In this document: positions 31,312 through 40,796 of the stretch, piece after piece
Layout: each line of letters starts with the position of its first letter
Position numbering within the stretch: the first letter of the stretch is position 1
The notes under the pieces: model-generated
The model's database searches: none
Told to the model about the DNA's origin: nothing
Seen by the model: only the letters and a program-made list of their open reading frames with translations
Program-made: the position numbers and the translations under genes
NCBI GenBank assembly: GCA_016782865.1
Contig: JADHXR010000032.1
Span: forward strand, 1-54,007
Reading direction: 5' to 3'
DNA: 54,007 bases
DNA from: Phycisphaerae bacterium
GTDB taxonomy: Bacteria > Planctomycetota > Phycisphaerae > Sedimentisphaerales > Anaerobacaceae

Positions 31312-32466
31312 TCGAAGGACGGTCAGTTCCTCGTGCGGATACGGACTTTTGACCGGGACACTGCGAGCTGGTCGCCGACATATACAATTGGTCAGGCCTA
31401 TGACAATCACGGTGGACCTTCATTAACATCAGACAATTCGGGATTCCTTCACATCGTCTATTATCCGCACCATCAGCCGTTTCGTTATCGCCGGTCTGTG
31501 CGGCCCAATGATGCCTCGCAATGGACCGAGGAAATCCAGTTCGGGAAAACTTGCACATATTCGTCGCTCATCTGCATGCCTGATGACAGTCTTGTCCTTA
31601 CTTGCAGGGAAAGCACAAAGCAACGGTGGTTGCTGAACGTGTACGAGAAGCCTCCAGGCGGCAGTTGGCGGGGTCCCCGCACGATACTGCACGGCCAGGC
31701 CCAGTCCGGCTACACTCGCTGGCAGGCGGCGTTGGCTCTGGGCTCGGACAACAAGACTATACACATGAGCTTCATGCTCTACGAACAGGCCATAAGGAAG
31801 GTCGGATACGCGGTGGGTTACCTGCGATCCACAGACCGGGCAGTTAGTTGGCAGCGCTCCGACGGCACGCCGGTCGCACTGCCGGCTACACCCGAGACGA
31901 TTGATATTGTCGCCGGAGTCGCAACTTTTGACGGGCCGGCCAACTTTCGCCCGGGCAATATCGCGGTAGACCCTAACGGTGTGCCTTGGCTGATTTACTG
32001 CCGCATGGACCGCCAACCCTTTGAGACGTGGATTGCTCGGCCTGATCCGCAGACCCGGTGGCACAATATTTCGCTGTTGGCTGCCATTCAACGGCAATGG
32101 CCCGACCGTGCCGTGAAAACGCCCGGCAGCATAGTATTCGGCCGGGACGGCACGATGTATGTAGTAGTTACCACAGTCGACAAGAGCGTCGAAGACGAAT
32201 CCGCCCAATGGGGCCATCCATCGGCTGAAATCGCGCTGCTCATTTCCAAAGATCAGGGCCGAACATTCGAGGCATTCGAGACATCCCCTCCCGATCCTTC
32301 GGTGCCGAACTGGCTGCCCAACCTTGAGCGGCCCACCTGTCCGCGATCAGTAGACGTTCCATCGCTCATATACACGCATGGTCTCAAAGGCGAAAACAAC
32401 AAAGAGACAATGAGTAACCATGTTGTATGGTGTGACCTGACAGCCCTTTTGGCTCGGCAACCGTAG
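31297..32466 (+). pseudogene. 3' half of split SGNH/BNR gene (BNR propeller)
   Basis: Host coding sequence resumes after the att core at 31312 (384 codons to the TAG at 32464-32466). It continues the BNR_4-type beta-propeller begun at the end of 4064-4960: SKDGQFLVRIRTFDRDTASWS, GGPSLTSDNSGFLHIVYYPHH, YSSLICMPDDSLVLTCRE and later blades. A GTG at 31297 could start it, but no ribosome site precedes it, so it is probably silent while the element is integrated. The propeller would act as the glycan-binding or lyase-like module of the fused enzyme. Confidence 0.85.
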
Positions 32467-32470
32467 CCGG

Positions 32471-32491
32471 ATGGGCAACTCGTTTGCCCAT
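32471..32491 (+). terminator. Hairpin after the BNR gene
   Basis: ATGGGCAA-N5-TTGCCCAT directly after the stop codon; no T-run follows, so terminator function is possible but unproven. Confidence 0.45.
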
Positions 32492-32510
32492 GCTGTCAAC
32501 CGGAAACGTA

Positions 32511-32624
32511 AAGATCAAGTATCAAAAATCAAAATTGTGGAGCCGCTTCGCGGACTGCTTTAGAGAGCATCCCGGCGCGCCGGGATTCCGAAGTCTTCAT
32601 ATTTACATTTTGATTTTTGATCTT
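32511..32624. repeat. Imperfect long inverted repeat (MITE-like or terminator)
   Basis: Arms around 32511-32537 (AAGATCAAGTATCAAAAATC) and 32603-32624 pair with a few mismatches. A 14-bp palindrome, CCCGGCGCGCCGGG, lies inside at 32571-32584. It sits between two converging genes, so a bidirectional terminator or a small non-autonomous element are both possible. Confidence 0.5.
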
Positions 32625-32642
32625 CCAGGACCGACCCTACCA

Positions 32643-34427
32643 CTACCGCGGCGAGTGCTGGAGCAGTTCATAAAGCTGGCGATAGTAGCCGTGGCGCAGC
32701 ATAAGTTCGTCATGTGTCCCTTCATCCACCAATTCGCCGTGGCGCATCACCAGAATACGGTCTGCGTGCCTGATGGTGGAGAGCCGGTGGGCGATCACAA
32801 TGCTCGTACGGTTGCGCATCAGCTTGCCCAGCGCATCCTGAATGAGGATCTCCGTGGCTGTATCAACACTGGCGGTGGCCTCATCCAGCATGAACAGCAG
32901 TTCCGGATTCTGTGCGAGCGTACGGGCCATTGACAGCAATTGCTTTTGTCCGAGAGAAAGTCCCTCGCCGCGTTCGTTGAGCGTGGTGTCGTAACCATCG
33001 GGCATCTCACTGATGAATCCGTGTGCGTTGACCGTCCCCGCTGCGCTGATCAGGTCGTCCCGGCTCAGATCGGGGTTGAGCAGAGAGATGTTTTCCGCCA
33101 CCGTTCCGGCAAATATAAATGGGTCCTGGAATACGTAGCCGAGCCGCCGACGCAGATCGGTTTTGCGAAAGGCCCGCACGTCCTGGCCGTCGATCATCAC
33201 TGAGCCCCGCTGCACGTCGTAAAAGCGGCCTATCAGATTGACGATGGTGCTCTTACCGGCGCCCGTGGCTCCGACGACGGCGATCACCTGGGCGGGCCGT
33301 ACGCGGAAGCTCAGATTCTTTAACACCCAGTTTTCCTCCTGATAGGCAAACCATACGTTGTTGAATTCGATGTTTCCGCAGATTCTTGCAGGCGGCAGCG
33401 GCTCTGCGGGATCGGCGATTTCCTCCGGCTGGTCCATCAGGGCAAATACGCGTTCGGCAGCGGCCATCGCCATCTGGAACATGCCGGCTTTGTCGGACAA
33501 AGAGCCGAGCGGACGGAAGAAGTTGCGGATGTAGGTCAGAAATGCAATCAGCACGCCGAGCGAAATCAGACCGGTGTTGTTGAGCAATAGGAATCCGCCC
33601 GCGCCGAGGATAAGTATGAATGCGATGGCCTGCCCACCTTCGATGACGGGAAAGTACAGGCTGAACCAGCGAACCTCTTCGAAGTAAGCGGCGCGCAGAC
33701 CACTGTTGCGCGCGTCAAATTCGTTCTGAGCGACCGCCTCGCGGTTGAACAACTGTATGGTGGTCATACCCACGAGATATTCCTGCAGCAGGGCGTTGAG
33801 TGAGGATTGGCGTTTGCGAATCAGGCGGTTGGCGTTGCGGAGTCTGCCGCTAATGAAGAACAGGGCGCCGAAAATTAGCGGAAGCACGGCAAAGAGGACA
33901 AGAGCAACACGCACATGGATCAGCACCATATAGACCATAATGCTGATCAGCATAAATACATCGGCGACAGTCCCCACGACGCCGTCGGTGACAAATCTTT
34001 GAAGCCGGTCGATATCGGATGTCGCCCGAGTCAACAATGCTCCGACCGCCGTCCGATCGAAATGACCTTGGTGCAACTGCATGACTTTCTTGAAGAGATT
34101 CACACGCAGATCGTAGATGATGCGCTGCCCGAGCCATGCGGTGAGCAGACCCTGCAGATAGTGTATCACGTGCCCCGCGGCCGCCAGCATCAGGTATAGC
34201 CCGCTCAAGCGAATCAGTTCTTTCAAACGATCCTCCGCGGCAATCTCATCGTTCAGCAGACAGAAGTCCGTAATTTGTTTGATCAGTACGGGCAGATAGT
34301 TGATAAGGGCCGACAGGAAAAGAATCAGGATCAGTGATAGCAGCATCGGGCGCCAGTAGGGCAGCGAATAAATGAGCAACCGCCGGGTGAGTCCGGATTT
34401 GGGGGACGTCTTGACGTTCTCGGTCAT
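32643..34427 (-). CDS. ABC exporter subunit with intact catalytic site
   Basis: 594 residues: six-helix membrane domain (about 20-320) and nucleotide-binding domain. Walker A GATGAGKST at about 388, signature LSLGQ (canonical LSGGQ), Walker B FMLDEATASVD with catalytic Glu, and the His switch IAHRLST. It is 3 bases from the upstream exporter gene, so the two very likely form a heterodimer of the MsbA/LmrCD type that expels lipids or drugs. Together with the partner's altered Walker B this fits asymmetric exporters with one consensus site. Confidence 0.88.
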   Translation of the reverse strand: MTENVKTSPKSGLTRRLLIYSLPYWRPMLLSLILILFLSALINYLPVLIKQITDFCLLNDEIAAEDRLKELIRLSGLYLMLAAAGHVIHYLQGLLTAWLGQRIIYDLRVNLFKKVMQLHQGHFDRTAVGALLTRATSDIDRLQRFVTDGVVGTVADVFMLISIMVYMVLIHVRVALVLFAVLPLIFGALFFISGRLRNANRLIRKRQSSLNALLQEYLVGMTTIQLFNREAVAQNEFDARNSGLRAAYFEEVRWFSLYFPVIEGGQAIAFILILGAGGFLLLNNTGLISLGVLIAFLTYIRNFFRPLGSLSDKAGMFQMAMAAAERVFALMDQPEEIADPAEPLPPARICGNIEFNNVWFAYQEENWVLKNLSFRVRPAQVIAVVGATGAGKSTIVNLIGRFYDVQRGSVMIDGQDVRAFRKTDLRRRLGYVFQDPFIFAGTVAENISLLNPDLSRDDLISAAGTVNAHGFISEMPDGYDTTLNERGEGLSLGQKQLLSMARTLAQNPELLFMLDEATASVDTATEILIQDALGKLMRNRTSIVIAHRLSTIRHADRILVMRHGELVDEGTHDELMLRHGYYRQLYELLQHSPR

Positions 34428-34430
34428 GAA

Positions 34431-36209
34431 TCACCCCTCCAGTTGCTCTTCGATCTGCTGCATGGTGTTCAGTTCACAATAATAACCACCCTGCGCGAGA
34501 AGCTCATTGGGCGAGCCGCGCTGCGTTATCCGGCCCTCCTCGATCACAACAATCTCATCCGCATAGCGCAGTGTAGACACCCGGTGACTGACAAAAAGCG
34601 TGGTGCGCTTCTTCATGACCGGTTGGAGCTTTTTCATGATTGCAGCTTCGGTTTGTGTGTCTACTGCAGAAAGTACGTCGTCCAGAATCAGAATCTCCGG
34701 GTGACGCGCGATAGCCCGGCTGATGGAGGTACGCTGACGCTGACCGCCTGAAAGAGTTACACCGCGTTCGCCGATCATAGTCTCGAACTTCTCCGGGAAG
34801 GTCTCCACTTCCTTTTTCAGATGTGCAATGTCTGCCGCCCAGTCGATAAGACGTTCGTCCGGCTCGTCCACGCCGAAGCCGATGTTGTGTTCCAGGGTCC
34901 GTGAAAAAAGGACCGGTTCCTGTGCGGCCAAGCCAATGTGCCTGCGCAGCAGGCTTAGCGGGATGACCTTGATATCGTGCCCGTCGATACTGATTTTCCC
35001 TTCGGTCGGGTCCATCAGGCGGGCAACCAGCGAGGCCAGAAGGGTCTTGCCGCTGCCGGTCGGGCCGGTAATGCCCACGGTTTTGCCTGAGTCAATGCGC
35101 AGGTTGATCTGATGCAGAAAACGCCGACTGTCGATGTCCAGTGAAAGATTCTCAAGCACAATATCGCCCTTCAAGCTGCGGATGCTGTGGTCGGTCTCGT
35201 CGGAATCTTTGATGGCCGGCTCCTGCTCGATGATTTCCTTTATGCGATGCCAGCTTACCTTGCCGCGTTGCAGCAGGCTGGCAGTCCAGCTCATGGCCAG
35301 CAGCGGCCACTGCATGTAGAGCAGGTACTGGATGAACTGCACCAGCGTTCCAAGGGAGCGTTGCCCGTTGATCACTTCGCGCCCACCGATGTTCAGGATC
35401 ATAATGACGCTCAGGCAAAACCAGAATGCCATGAACGGCCATAGCCCCTGTCGGGTCGTCTGCACCCGCATATTGAGTCCGATGAGGTCCTTGTTGATGG
35501 ACTCAAACATGCCGATGCGCCGCTGCTCGAGTGCGAATCCCTTGATGCATCGGATGCCGGCAAAGCTCTCCTGGCAAAAGTTGGAAACGTCGGATACCCG
35601 CTCCTGTAAGGCTTTTTGCCGGCGGCGGAGCACTTTGAGCACCAGGAAAAAGAAAAAGGTCATCGGCAGATAGAGCGCCAGCACCAGCAGCGCCAGAGAG
35701 GTGTCGGTGACCAGCATGACGACCGACGCAAACAGGATCACGCCGGTTGTGCGGATGCCCTGGAGCAGGCCCTGACCGATAGAATCGCGCACGAGGGTCA
35801 TATCCGCGGACATGCGCGTTATCAGATCGCCCGTGCGCCCTTTGCGGAAGAACTCCTGATCCATCCGCGTCAGATGATCGAACATGTCCGTGCGCAGCGC
35901 ATATTCGATCTTGTGCGAAAGCTTGAGCGGTATCTTGCGAAGGTGGCGCGAGAAATACAGGGTCACGACCGAGAGCCCGGCGTAAAGCACAAGCTGATTG
36001 GTCAGCTCCGAACGGGTAATGGTTCCATCCGTCAAGCCGTCAATCGCCTGGCGAATGATAAACGGCAGATAGAGGCTGACCCCGACGGTGAAGATCGTGC
36101 ACAGCACGGTCAGCGCGATTTCGCCCTTATGCCGGGCGATATAACTGCCTAATCTGATTTGATCCTTCTTAATTTCCCAATCTCCGGACAACCGGCATCG
36201 CAGCAACAA
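34431..36209 (-). CDS. ABC exporter subunit with altered catalytic Glu
   Basis: 592 residues at most. Six-helix membrane domain, then Walker A GPTGSGKT (about 381), signature LSGGQ, and Walker B LILDDVLSAVD with Asp where the catalytic Glu belongs; the His switch VSHRVST is intact. This Asp change is the mark of the degenerate site in heterodimeric exporters, matching the intact partner at 32643-34427. The first 15 residues look unlike the family and the real start may be a codon or two before IKKDQIRLGSYIARH; no clear ribosome site was found. Confidence 0.85.
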   Translation of the reverse strand: MLLRCRLSGDWEIKKDQIRLGSYIARHKGEIALTVLCTIFTVGVSLYLPFIIRQAIDGLTDGTITRSELTNQLVLYAGLSVVTLYFSRHLRKIPLKLSHKIEYALRTDMFDHLTRMDQEFFRKGRTGDLITRMSADMTLVRDSIGQGLLQGIRTTGVILFASVVMLVTDTSLALLVLALYLPMTFFFFLVLKVLRRRQKALQERVSDVSNFCQESFAGIRCIKGFALEQRRIGMFESINKDLIGLNMRVQTTRQGLWPFMAFWFCLSVIMILNIGGREVINGQRSLGTLVQFIQYLLYMQWPLLAMSWTASLLQRGKVSWHRIKEIIEQEPAIKDSDETDHSIRSLKGDIVLENLSLDIDSRRFLHQINLRIDSGKTVGITGPTGSGKTLLASLVARLMDPTEGKISIDGHDIKVIPLSLLRRHIGLAAQEPVLFSRTLEHNIGFGVDEPDERLIDWAADIAHLKKEVETFPEKFETMIGERGVTLSGGQRQRTSISRAIARHPEILILDDVLSAVDTQTEAAIMKKLQPVMKKRTTLFVSHRVSTLRYADEIVVIEEGRITQRGSPNELLAQGGYYCELNTMQQIEEQLEG

Positions 36210-36386
36210 AGATCCTGCAAGACGCCCTTGCTAATATCAAAAGCAACAGAATAGCGGTTGCGTAATGGATTGCAAGCCTCTTGAGGACATTTACGATTAA
36301 CGAAAACTGAGAATGGTTGGAGAAGAATCCAAAACCGTGTTAGTCAGCGTCTAATTCCTGTGTAGGACAGGACTCCTGGCCGTTGA

Positions 36387-36939
36387 TCATTTAATAACCA
36401 GTGTCGTCACGCTCTCCGCTGGGAAACTATACCTGCTATCCTTAACCCCACGGCTCACGAGCTTCAAATCATTCTTTCTCGATGTTTCACACGCATCAAA
36501 TATACTCGCCCCATCTCCCTTCCCAAAATGCAATTCTACTTCCTCGCTTTCCGTCCCCGGATTCATCATCACCACCACCAGCTTGCTCCCGTGCCGTGCA
36601 AAAACTCGTCCGTGCATAAGCCCTTGACCAAAAGAGGGATGTATTCCGTTTCACCATAGATATCCCGCCGCACTTGGGGCTACTCGCAGATGCAGTGACA
36701 CCTAAGTAATGGCTGCTAACACCCAATGAGAGGCTTTTTTGGGGAGGAATCGCATACATTTTCCGCCACTGGTTGCATTGTCGCAACCTTAGCATTCGCC
36801 CGGGCATGTTTGGATAATAAAATAAACGACTCTTTATGAAAGCTATGTGCAGTTGATAAAGCTTGTCCGTGAGGAAGAGCATTCCCTTGTCTTTCTTGTT
36901 AATGTCCATGGCCGCCGCCGTAAACTCGGTGACACCCAT
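36387..36939 (-). pseudogene. Remnant of a glycoside hydrolase
   Basis: Fragments in two frames: AAAMDINKKDKGMLFLTDKLYQLHIAFIKS (about 36830-36920) and, after a shift near 36620, HGSKLVVVMMNPGTESEEV to the C-terminal beta-domain end ESVTTLVIK. The order matches the end of a GH39/GH30-like retaining glycosidase with its C-terminal beta-sandwich. The catalytic barrel is missing. The remnant abuts a kinase-TPR remnant at about 36924. Confidence 0.6.
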
Positions 36940-37057
36940 CCACGCACGTTGGAGTCATGGAACAACCTAATCGCCCTCTACGAAGCCTCGGACAAACCTT
37001 GAAGAAGCTGAAGAGTGGCGAGCAAAACTGCCGCAAACAGAAGCCGTAGGAGAGTGA
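36925..37057 (+). pseudogene. 3' remnant of a kinase-TPR gene (copy 1)
   Basis: LGDTHPRTLESWNNLIALYE followed, after one extra T that shifts the frame, by WRAKLPQTEAVGE and a stop. This is the final TPR and tail of planctomycete TPR/kinase proteins. It matches 48671-48802 closely, including bases beyond the stop. Confidence 0.75.
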
Positions 37058-37437
37058 CATGTCACTTGAAAATAGCCTCAATTTGTTGACCTACAATAGG
37101 TCAGATTTCCTTGATATGGTCTGACACCAAAATGTCTCCACACACCTTGATTTCTTCCACTTCGAGCAGAGATGGACATCTGTTCTTTGCCCAAAAGCAA
37201 GTTTTTTATAGGAATCTCTTATTCGAATAGTCTTCAATGAACTTATGAAAACCGAAGGACTGGCGGCCTACTAAAGCCGCCAGCCCTTCGACCATTCTAA
37301 GTACCTTATTCTTTTCCGACGTGGCTACTGCGCTGTGGCCGCCATTTGAGCAAAAGTGTTCACTGAGCGGCCGCCTTAAGTTATCATGGGACGTGGCGCG
37401 TGCAGCACCACTTGTGAGACCACATGAGGAATCCACG
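37058..37437. other. Intergenic region with hairpins
   Basis: No gene seen. Contains TGACCTA-N3-TAGGTCA near 37090 and a strong stem at 37253-37290. The first 80 bases match the sequence after the other kinase-TPR remnant at 48803 in part. Confidence 0.4.
37253..37290. repeat. Strong hairpin
   Basis: CGAAGGACTGGCGGC (37253-37267) pairs with GCCGCCAGCCCTTCG (37276-37290) except one position, loop of 8 bases. No T-run; may be a terminator-like or repeat element. Confidence 0.55.
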
Positions 37438-38004
37438 ATGAGAAGACGTGTGTGGATGAGAATTTGGCTAATCTTCTTCATCATCTGGGGAATTCTCGTT
37501 GCCCTGATTGGATTCCCCTATTACTCATCACGCAGCACAGCGGATTTGGCGCTCCACTTCCTGTCTGATCATGAGCCATGGCATCGCGGCGCAAGCGACG
37601 GTGCCTGGGGTAAGCAGGTCGTCACGGTCTATTGTTTCTTCGGTTACCATGATGTTGTTTCGCATGCGGCGAGCAAGGAACTGCTCGGTATGGGGTACTT
37701 GGAAATCTCTCCTGCTATAGACTATGGCTCCGGAAAGTATAGATTCAATCCCAGGCATAGGAGGGTGACTACCGAGTTCCGGAAAGATGGGATTCTCACG
37801 TCGGTTAGTATTCGAATCGGTAAAGGCAGGTTTTTGAATGAGCGACCGGATGGGAATCTTTCCTTCAGCATGGAACTTGATTGGATCAATGTAGTAGTCC
37901 GGCAAACGCGATCGCCATTCTCTTTGCGCCGGGTGCTGCGATACTACTCGAACAAGCTGTCTCGGCGGGGCGCGCGTCAACTCAGGACTCCTAAACGCCC
38001 GTAA
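37438..38004 (+). CDS. Membrane-anchored hypothetical protein
   Basis: 188 residues from the ATG at 37438 with GAGGAA upstream. One N-terminal transmembrane helix (residues 9-26, IWLIFFIIWGILVALIGF), then a soluble domain expected outside the cytoplasm (GYHDVVSHAASKELLGMGY, beta-rich). No family recognised. It stands alone between a remnant area and the sugar-isomerase-like gene. Confidence 0.6.
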   Translation: MRRRVWMRIWLIFFIIWGILVALIGFPYYSSRSTADLALHFLSDHEPWHRGASDGAWGKQVVTVYCFFGYHDVVSHAASKELLGMGYLEISPAIDYGSGKYRFNPRHRRVTTEFRKDGILTSVSIRIGKGRFLNERPDGNLSFSMELDWINVVVRQTRSPFSLRRVLRYYSNKLSRRGARQLRTPKRP

Positions 38005-38179
38005 GAGATCTCGATCCTGGAATCGAATGACAAGGAAGAAAATTGTCTTGAAATACAACAGAAAAACTTCATATTGAGGAGTGAGTGGCTGGTTTTAACA
38101 CGCTTATTGACAGATATATGAGCTTATCTGACTATAGGCCCACCTTAGGATGAAGTTTTGGGAAATAAAGGAGAGAGCA

Positions 38180-39691
38180 ATGTCGAACCACAGCCAATTC
38201 AATACCAACGAGAGACGTAATGTTCACTGCCATTCGTGCACGTGCTGCTCGATGTCCAGGCGGTCGTTCCTGGGAGCGGTCGCAGCCTGCACGGCGGCGC
38301 TGACGACGGGGTGTTCGAACCTCGAAAGCCTCCACACAACGCCGAAATCAAGCCAGGCCATCGACCTTGCATCGCTGCGGCCGCGCCCGAAGGTCCGTGT
38401 GATCAGCGTTGTTGCTCGGCAGAAGCCGCCGTACTGGCTCGGCTGGCCGGGCACCTCGTACGATGTCGAGGGCGAGCGGGTCAGATACACCCGGGTGATT
38501 GCGGACGCCGGCCGGCGCATCGGCGTCGAAATCGCCCAAGAGGTGCAGCCGCTTGAGGAGAACGCAGCTGTCGCGGCATTCGTCAAGAAGGTGCAGGATG
38601 AGAAGCCCGATGCCGTCGTCGTCACACTTCAGCACCTGCAAAGTTGGGGTATGGCCAGCGAGGTCGCCAAGGCCGGGGTGCCCACGATCATCTTTGCGCC
38701 CGTTGGCACAGCCTTCACGGGACACGTCAATCGTTTGGCCTTCCAGCCTGGCGTTTACGTCATCTCGTCGCTTGAGACGCCGGCCATCGAGCAGGCTCTG
38801 CGCATGGTCCGTGCCAGACGGCAACTCGAAGAAACGAGGATGCTCGTTGTCCGAGGCAACGAACGCAAGGAGGACAGGTTTGGCCCGGTCCGCCTCCAGT
38901 ACGTCCCGCGGACGACCTTCGAGGAGATGTTCGGGGCGACGCCAGTTACCGAGGAAGCCAGGTGGGTTGTGCGCCAACGATTCCGCGAGGCCCAGAGGGT
39001 AATCGAGCCTTCGAAAGAAGACGGCCTCAATGCCGCCAGATCGTATATCGCGGCCAAGCAACTACTTAAGAACGAAGACTGCAATGCCCTGACGACGGAC
39101 TGCCTGGGCATGGTCACGCAGAGGAAGGTGCCGACCCCCCCGTGCATGGGGGCGTCGATCTTTCAGGATCATGGGGTGACCTACGGTTGTGAGGCGGCGG
39201 TTGGACCGGCGGTATCGCTCATGCTGACAAGCTATCTCTTCGACAAGCCGGGATTCATGAACGATCCGGTCCCCGAGACAGTCAAGAACGTACTGATCGC
39301 CGCCCATTGCGTCAGCGGAACACGGATCTACGGCCTCGACCGCCAGAAGGAGTACGCGCCGTACATTCTCCGCAGCCATTCCGAATCGAGCCTGGGCGTC
39401 TCGCCGCAGGTCCTCTGGCCGGTCGGAGAGCCGGTGACTCTGGTGCAGTTCTTCAAGCCCGATGCCCTATATCTCGACACCGGCACGGTGGTCGGAAACG
39501 TCAATACGCCCCCGGCCGGCGGGTGCCGGACGAGCGTCGAGATCCAGATGGACGATGTTGAGGACTGCCGTGACGTTTTGGGATTTCATCAGGTCGTCTT
39601 CTTCGGGAACCATCGACGCGATGTCGAAGCATTCTGTCAGTTGTATGGGATCAACGTCGTCCACTCGCCCCGGACGCACGAGGAAGGATGA
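38180..39691 (+). CDS. Tat-exported sugar-isomerase-like protein
   Basis: 503 residues from the ATG at 38180, chosen for AAAGGAGAG just upstream; an in-frame ATG at 38150 lacks one. Twin-arginine signal SRRSFLGAVAAC at about 25-36, followed by CSNLESL, a possible lipid-attachment Cys. The rest resembles the L-fucose/L-arabinose isomerase fold family: alternating alpha/beta segments (PDAVVVTLQHLQSWGMASEVAKAG), then NALTTDCLGM and CEAAVGPAVSLMLTSYLF in the metal-site half. Exported members probably bind rather than isomerise sugars. Fits the surrounding polysaccharide-use genes. Confidence 0.72.
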   Translation: MSNHSQFNTNERRNVHCHSCTCCSMSRRSFLGAVAACTAALTTGCSNLESLHTTPKSSQAIDLASLRPRPKVRVISVVARQKPPYWLGWPGTSYDVEGERVRYTRVIADAGRRIGVEIAQEVQPLEENAAVAAFVKKVQDEKPDAVVVTLQHLQSWGMASEVAKAGVPTIIFAPVGTAFTGHVNRLAFQPGVYVISSLETPAIEQALRMVRARRQLEETRMLVVRGNERKEDRFGPVRLQYVPRTTFEEMFGATPVTEEARWVVRQRFREAQRVIEPSKEDGLNAARSYIAAKQLLKNEDCNALTTDCLGMVTQRKVPTPPCMGASIFQDHGVTYGCEAAVGPAVSLMLTSYLFDKPGFMNDPVPETVKNVLIAAHCVSGTRIYGLDRQKEYAPYILRSHSESSLGVSPQVLWPVGEPVTLVQFFKPDALYLDTGTVVGNVNTPPAGGCRTSVEIQMDDVEDCRDVLGFHQVVFFGNHRRDVEAFCQLYGINVVHSPRTHEEG

Positions 39692-40048
39692 TGGAAACGG
39701 AGACTTGGTGCACTCGTATCGCTTCGCCGCGACTGTCAAGAACTCGAGTGGAGAAACGATTACTTCGCCGGAGGGCGACTTGAGCCCTGTGCTGCTCGTA
39801 TCCCACACTTATGCAAGCAACTTGAGCGATCCTTCTCCGATTGCCCTTGTTGATTTCGGACAGCACCTTCGGTGCCGGTTGAGCATAATGTTCCAGTCAA
39901 GAGCCACGCATCAGGGGCCGGTCGGTCTATGATGTACTTGTCGAGCGCCTACCCGAATACAGAGGGGCTAAGCAGCTAAAATATTGCATATTTTCTGATG
40001 TAATGGAGATTGGGGATTCTGATTCGTAGCTTTTTCTGGATTGGCTTC
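39692..40048. other. Intergenic region, nothing recognised
   Basis: Convergent space between the isomerase-like gene and the small DNA-binding protein gene. No frame with family resemblance on either strand. Confidence 0.4.
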
Positions 40049-40426
40049 TTACTTCTTCTTGCGTCTCTTTCGAGGGCGGGACTGGATCGCTTTGAGGTAC
40101 TTCTGGCTTTTTCTCAGCTTCAGTTGAAGTGCTTTGGTTTTGACCGAGCCTTCGGACCGATTGAACTGACTGGCCAGTTCCGGGGTCGTCATGTCCGGAT
40201 AGAGCTTGGCAAGCAGTTTCAGATCGTCTTCGGTCCAGTAGCGGTAGACATTTGTCTTCATCCCCATATCGTATGCTTTTTGTCGCACCGCAGTCAAAGG
40301 CCTGTTGAGCCGCTCGGCTATCATCTTAATATTGCCCTGCGGGTACAATCTCTTAAGTAGCTTAATATCGTCTGCTGTCCACGACCATGGGCCTTTGATG
40401 AGTTCTCTCTCTGCTTCTTCTGTCAT
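40049..40426 (-). CDS. Small DNA-binding protein with two Myb/SANT-like repeats
   Basis: 125 residues from the ATG at 40426, with GAGG seven bases upstream; a GTG at 40429 is also possible. Two repeats of about 50 residues: WSWTADDIKLLKRLYPQGNIKMIAERLNRPLTAVRQKAYDMG and YWTEDDLKLLAKLYPDMTTPELASQFNRSEGSVKTKALQLKL, each a helix-turn-helix of the SANT/Myb-like bacterial type. The tail is very basic (RPRKRRKKK). Its promoter shares a layout with that of the LamG gene next door, so it may regulate that gene and itself. Confidence 0.75.
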   Translation of the reverse strand: MTEEAERELIKGPWSWTADDIKLLKRLYPQGNIKMIAERLNRPLTAVRQKAYDMGMKTNVYRYWTEDDLKLLAKLYPDMTTPELASQFNRSEGSVKTKALQLKLRKSQKYLKAIQSRPRKRRKKK

Positions 40427-40796
40427 CACGAAACCTCAATTGTTAGTTGGGATTTCCCATTTAACTTCATAAGGGGTGCTCCTGGACGCTTTGACACTCT
40501 TCTTGAACCACTTCTATACAATTCAAGCACTACAATACCAAGGTTTCATCTCATTGCCAACAACTTCGCGGCAGGTTCAACATCCCACTGAGCAAAAAAT
40601 GCCACAGGGCAGCAATTGTCGTCCTAGCCGTGAACATATACTTCACAGAAGGCCGTAGAATTCCTGCCCTGACCAGCTATCTGAGCGACGATCAGGGCAA
40701 AATAATCGGGGCCTATGCCGAGTCAATCAGTACAGGCCCCGAAATCCAAACATGGCAGCTGCTTAACTGCACGCCGCTTCAATCATTGGGCCACAC
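40427..40796. other. Regulatory region before the Myb-like gene
   Basis: Holds the promoter described separately. The part at 40620-40796 contains a plus-strand stretch (SYLSDDQGKIIGAYAESIST) that may be a short gene remnant of unknown family. Confidence 0.4.
40449..40560 (-). promoter_or_regulatory. Promoter and GGGAAATCCC site of the Myb-like gene
   Basis: Minus strand: TTGGCA (40560-40555), 17-base spacer beginning ATGAGATGA, TATTGT (40537-40532), then GTGGTTC about 25 bases on, and the palindrome-like GGGAAATCCC (40458-40449). The same order occurs before the LamG gene at 43642-43564. Confidence 0.6.
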
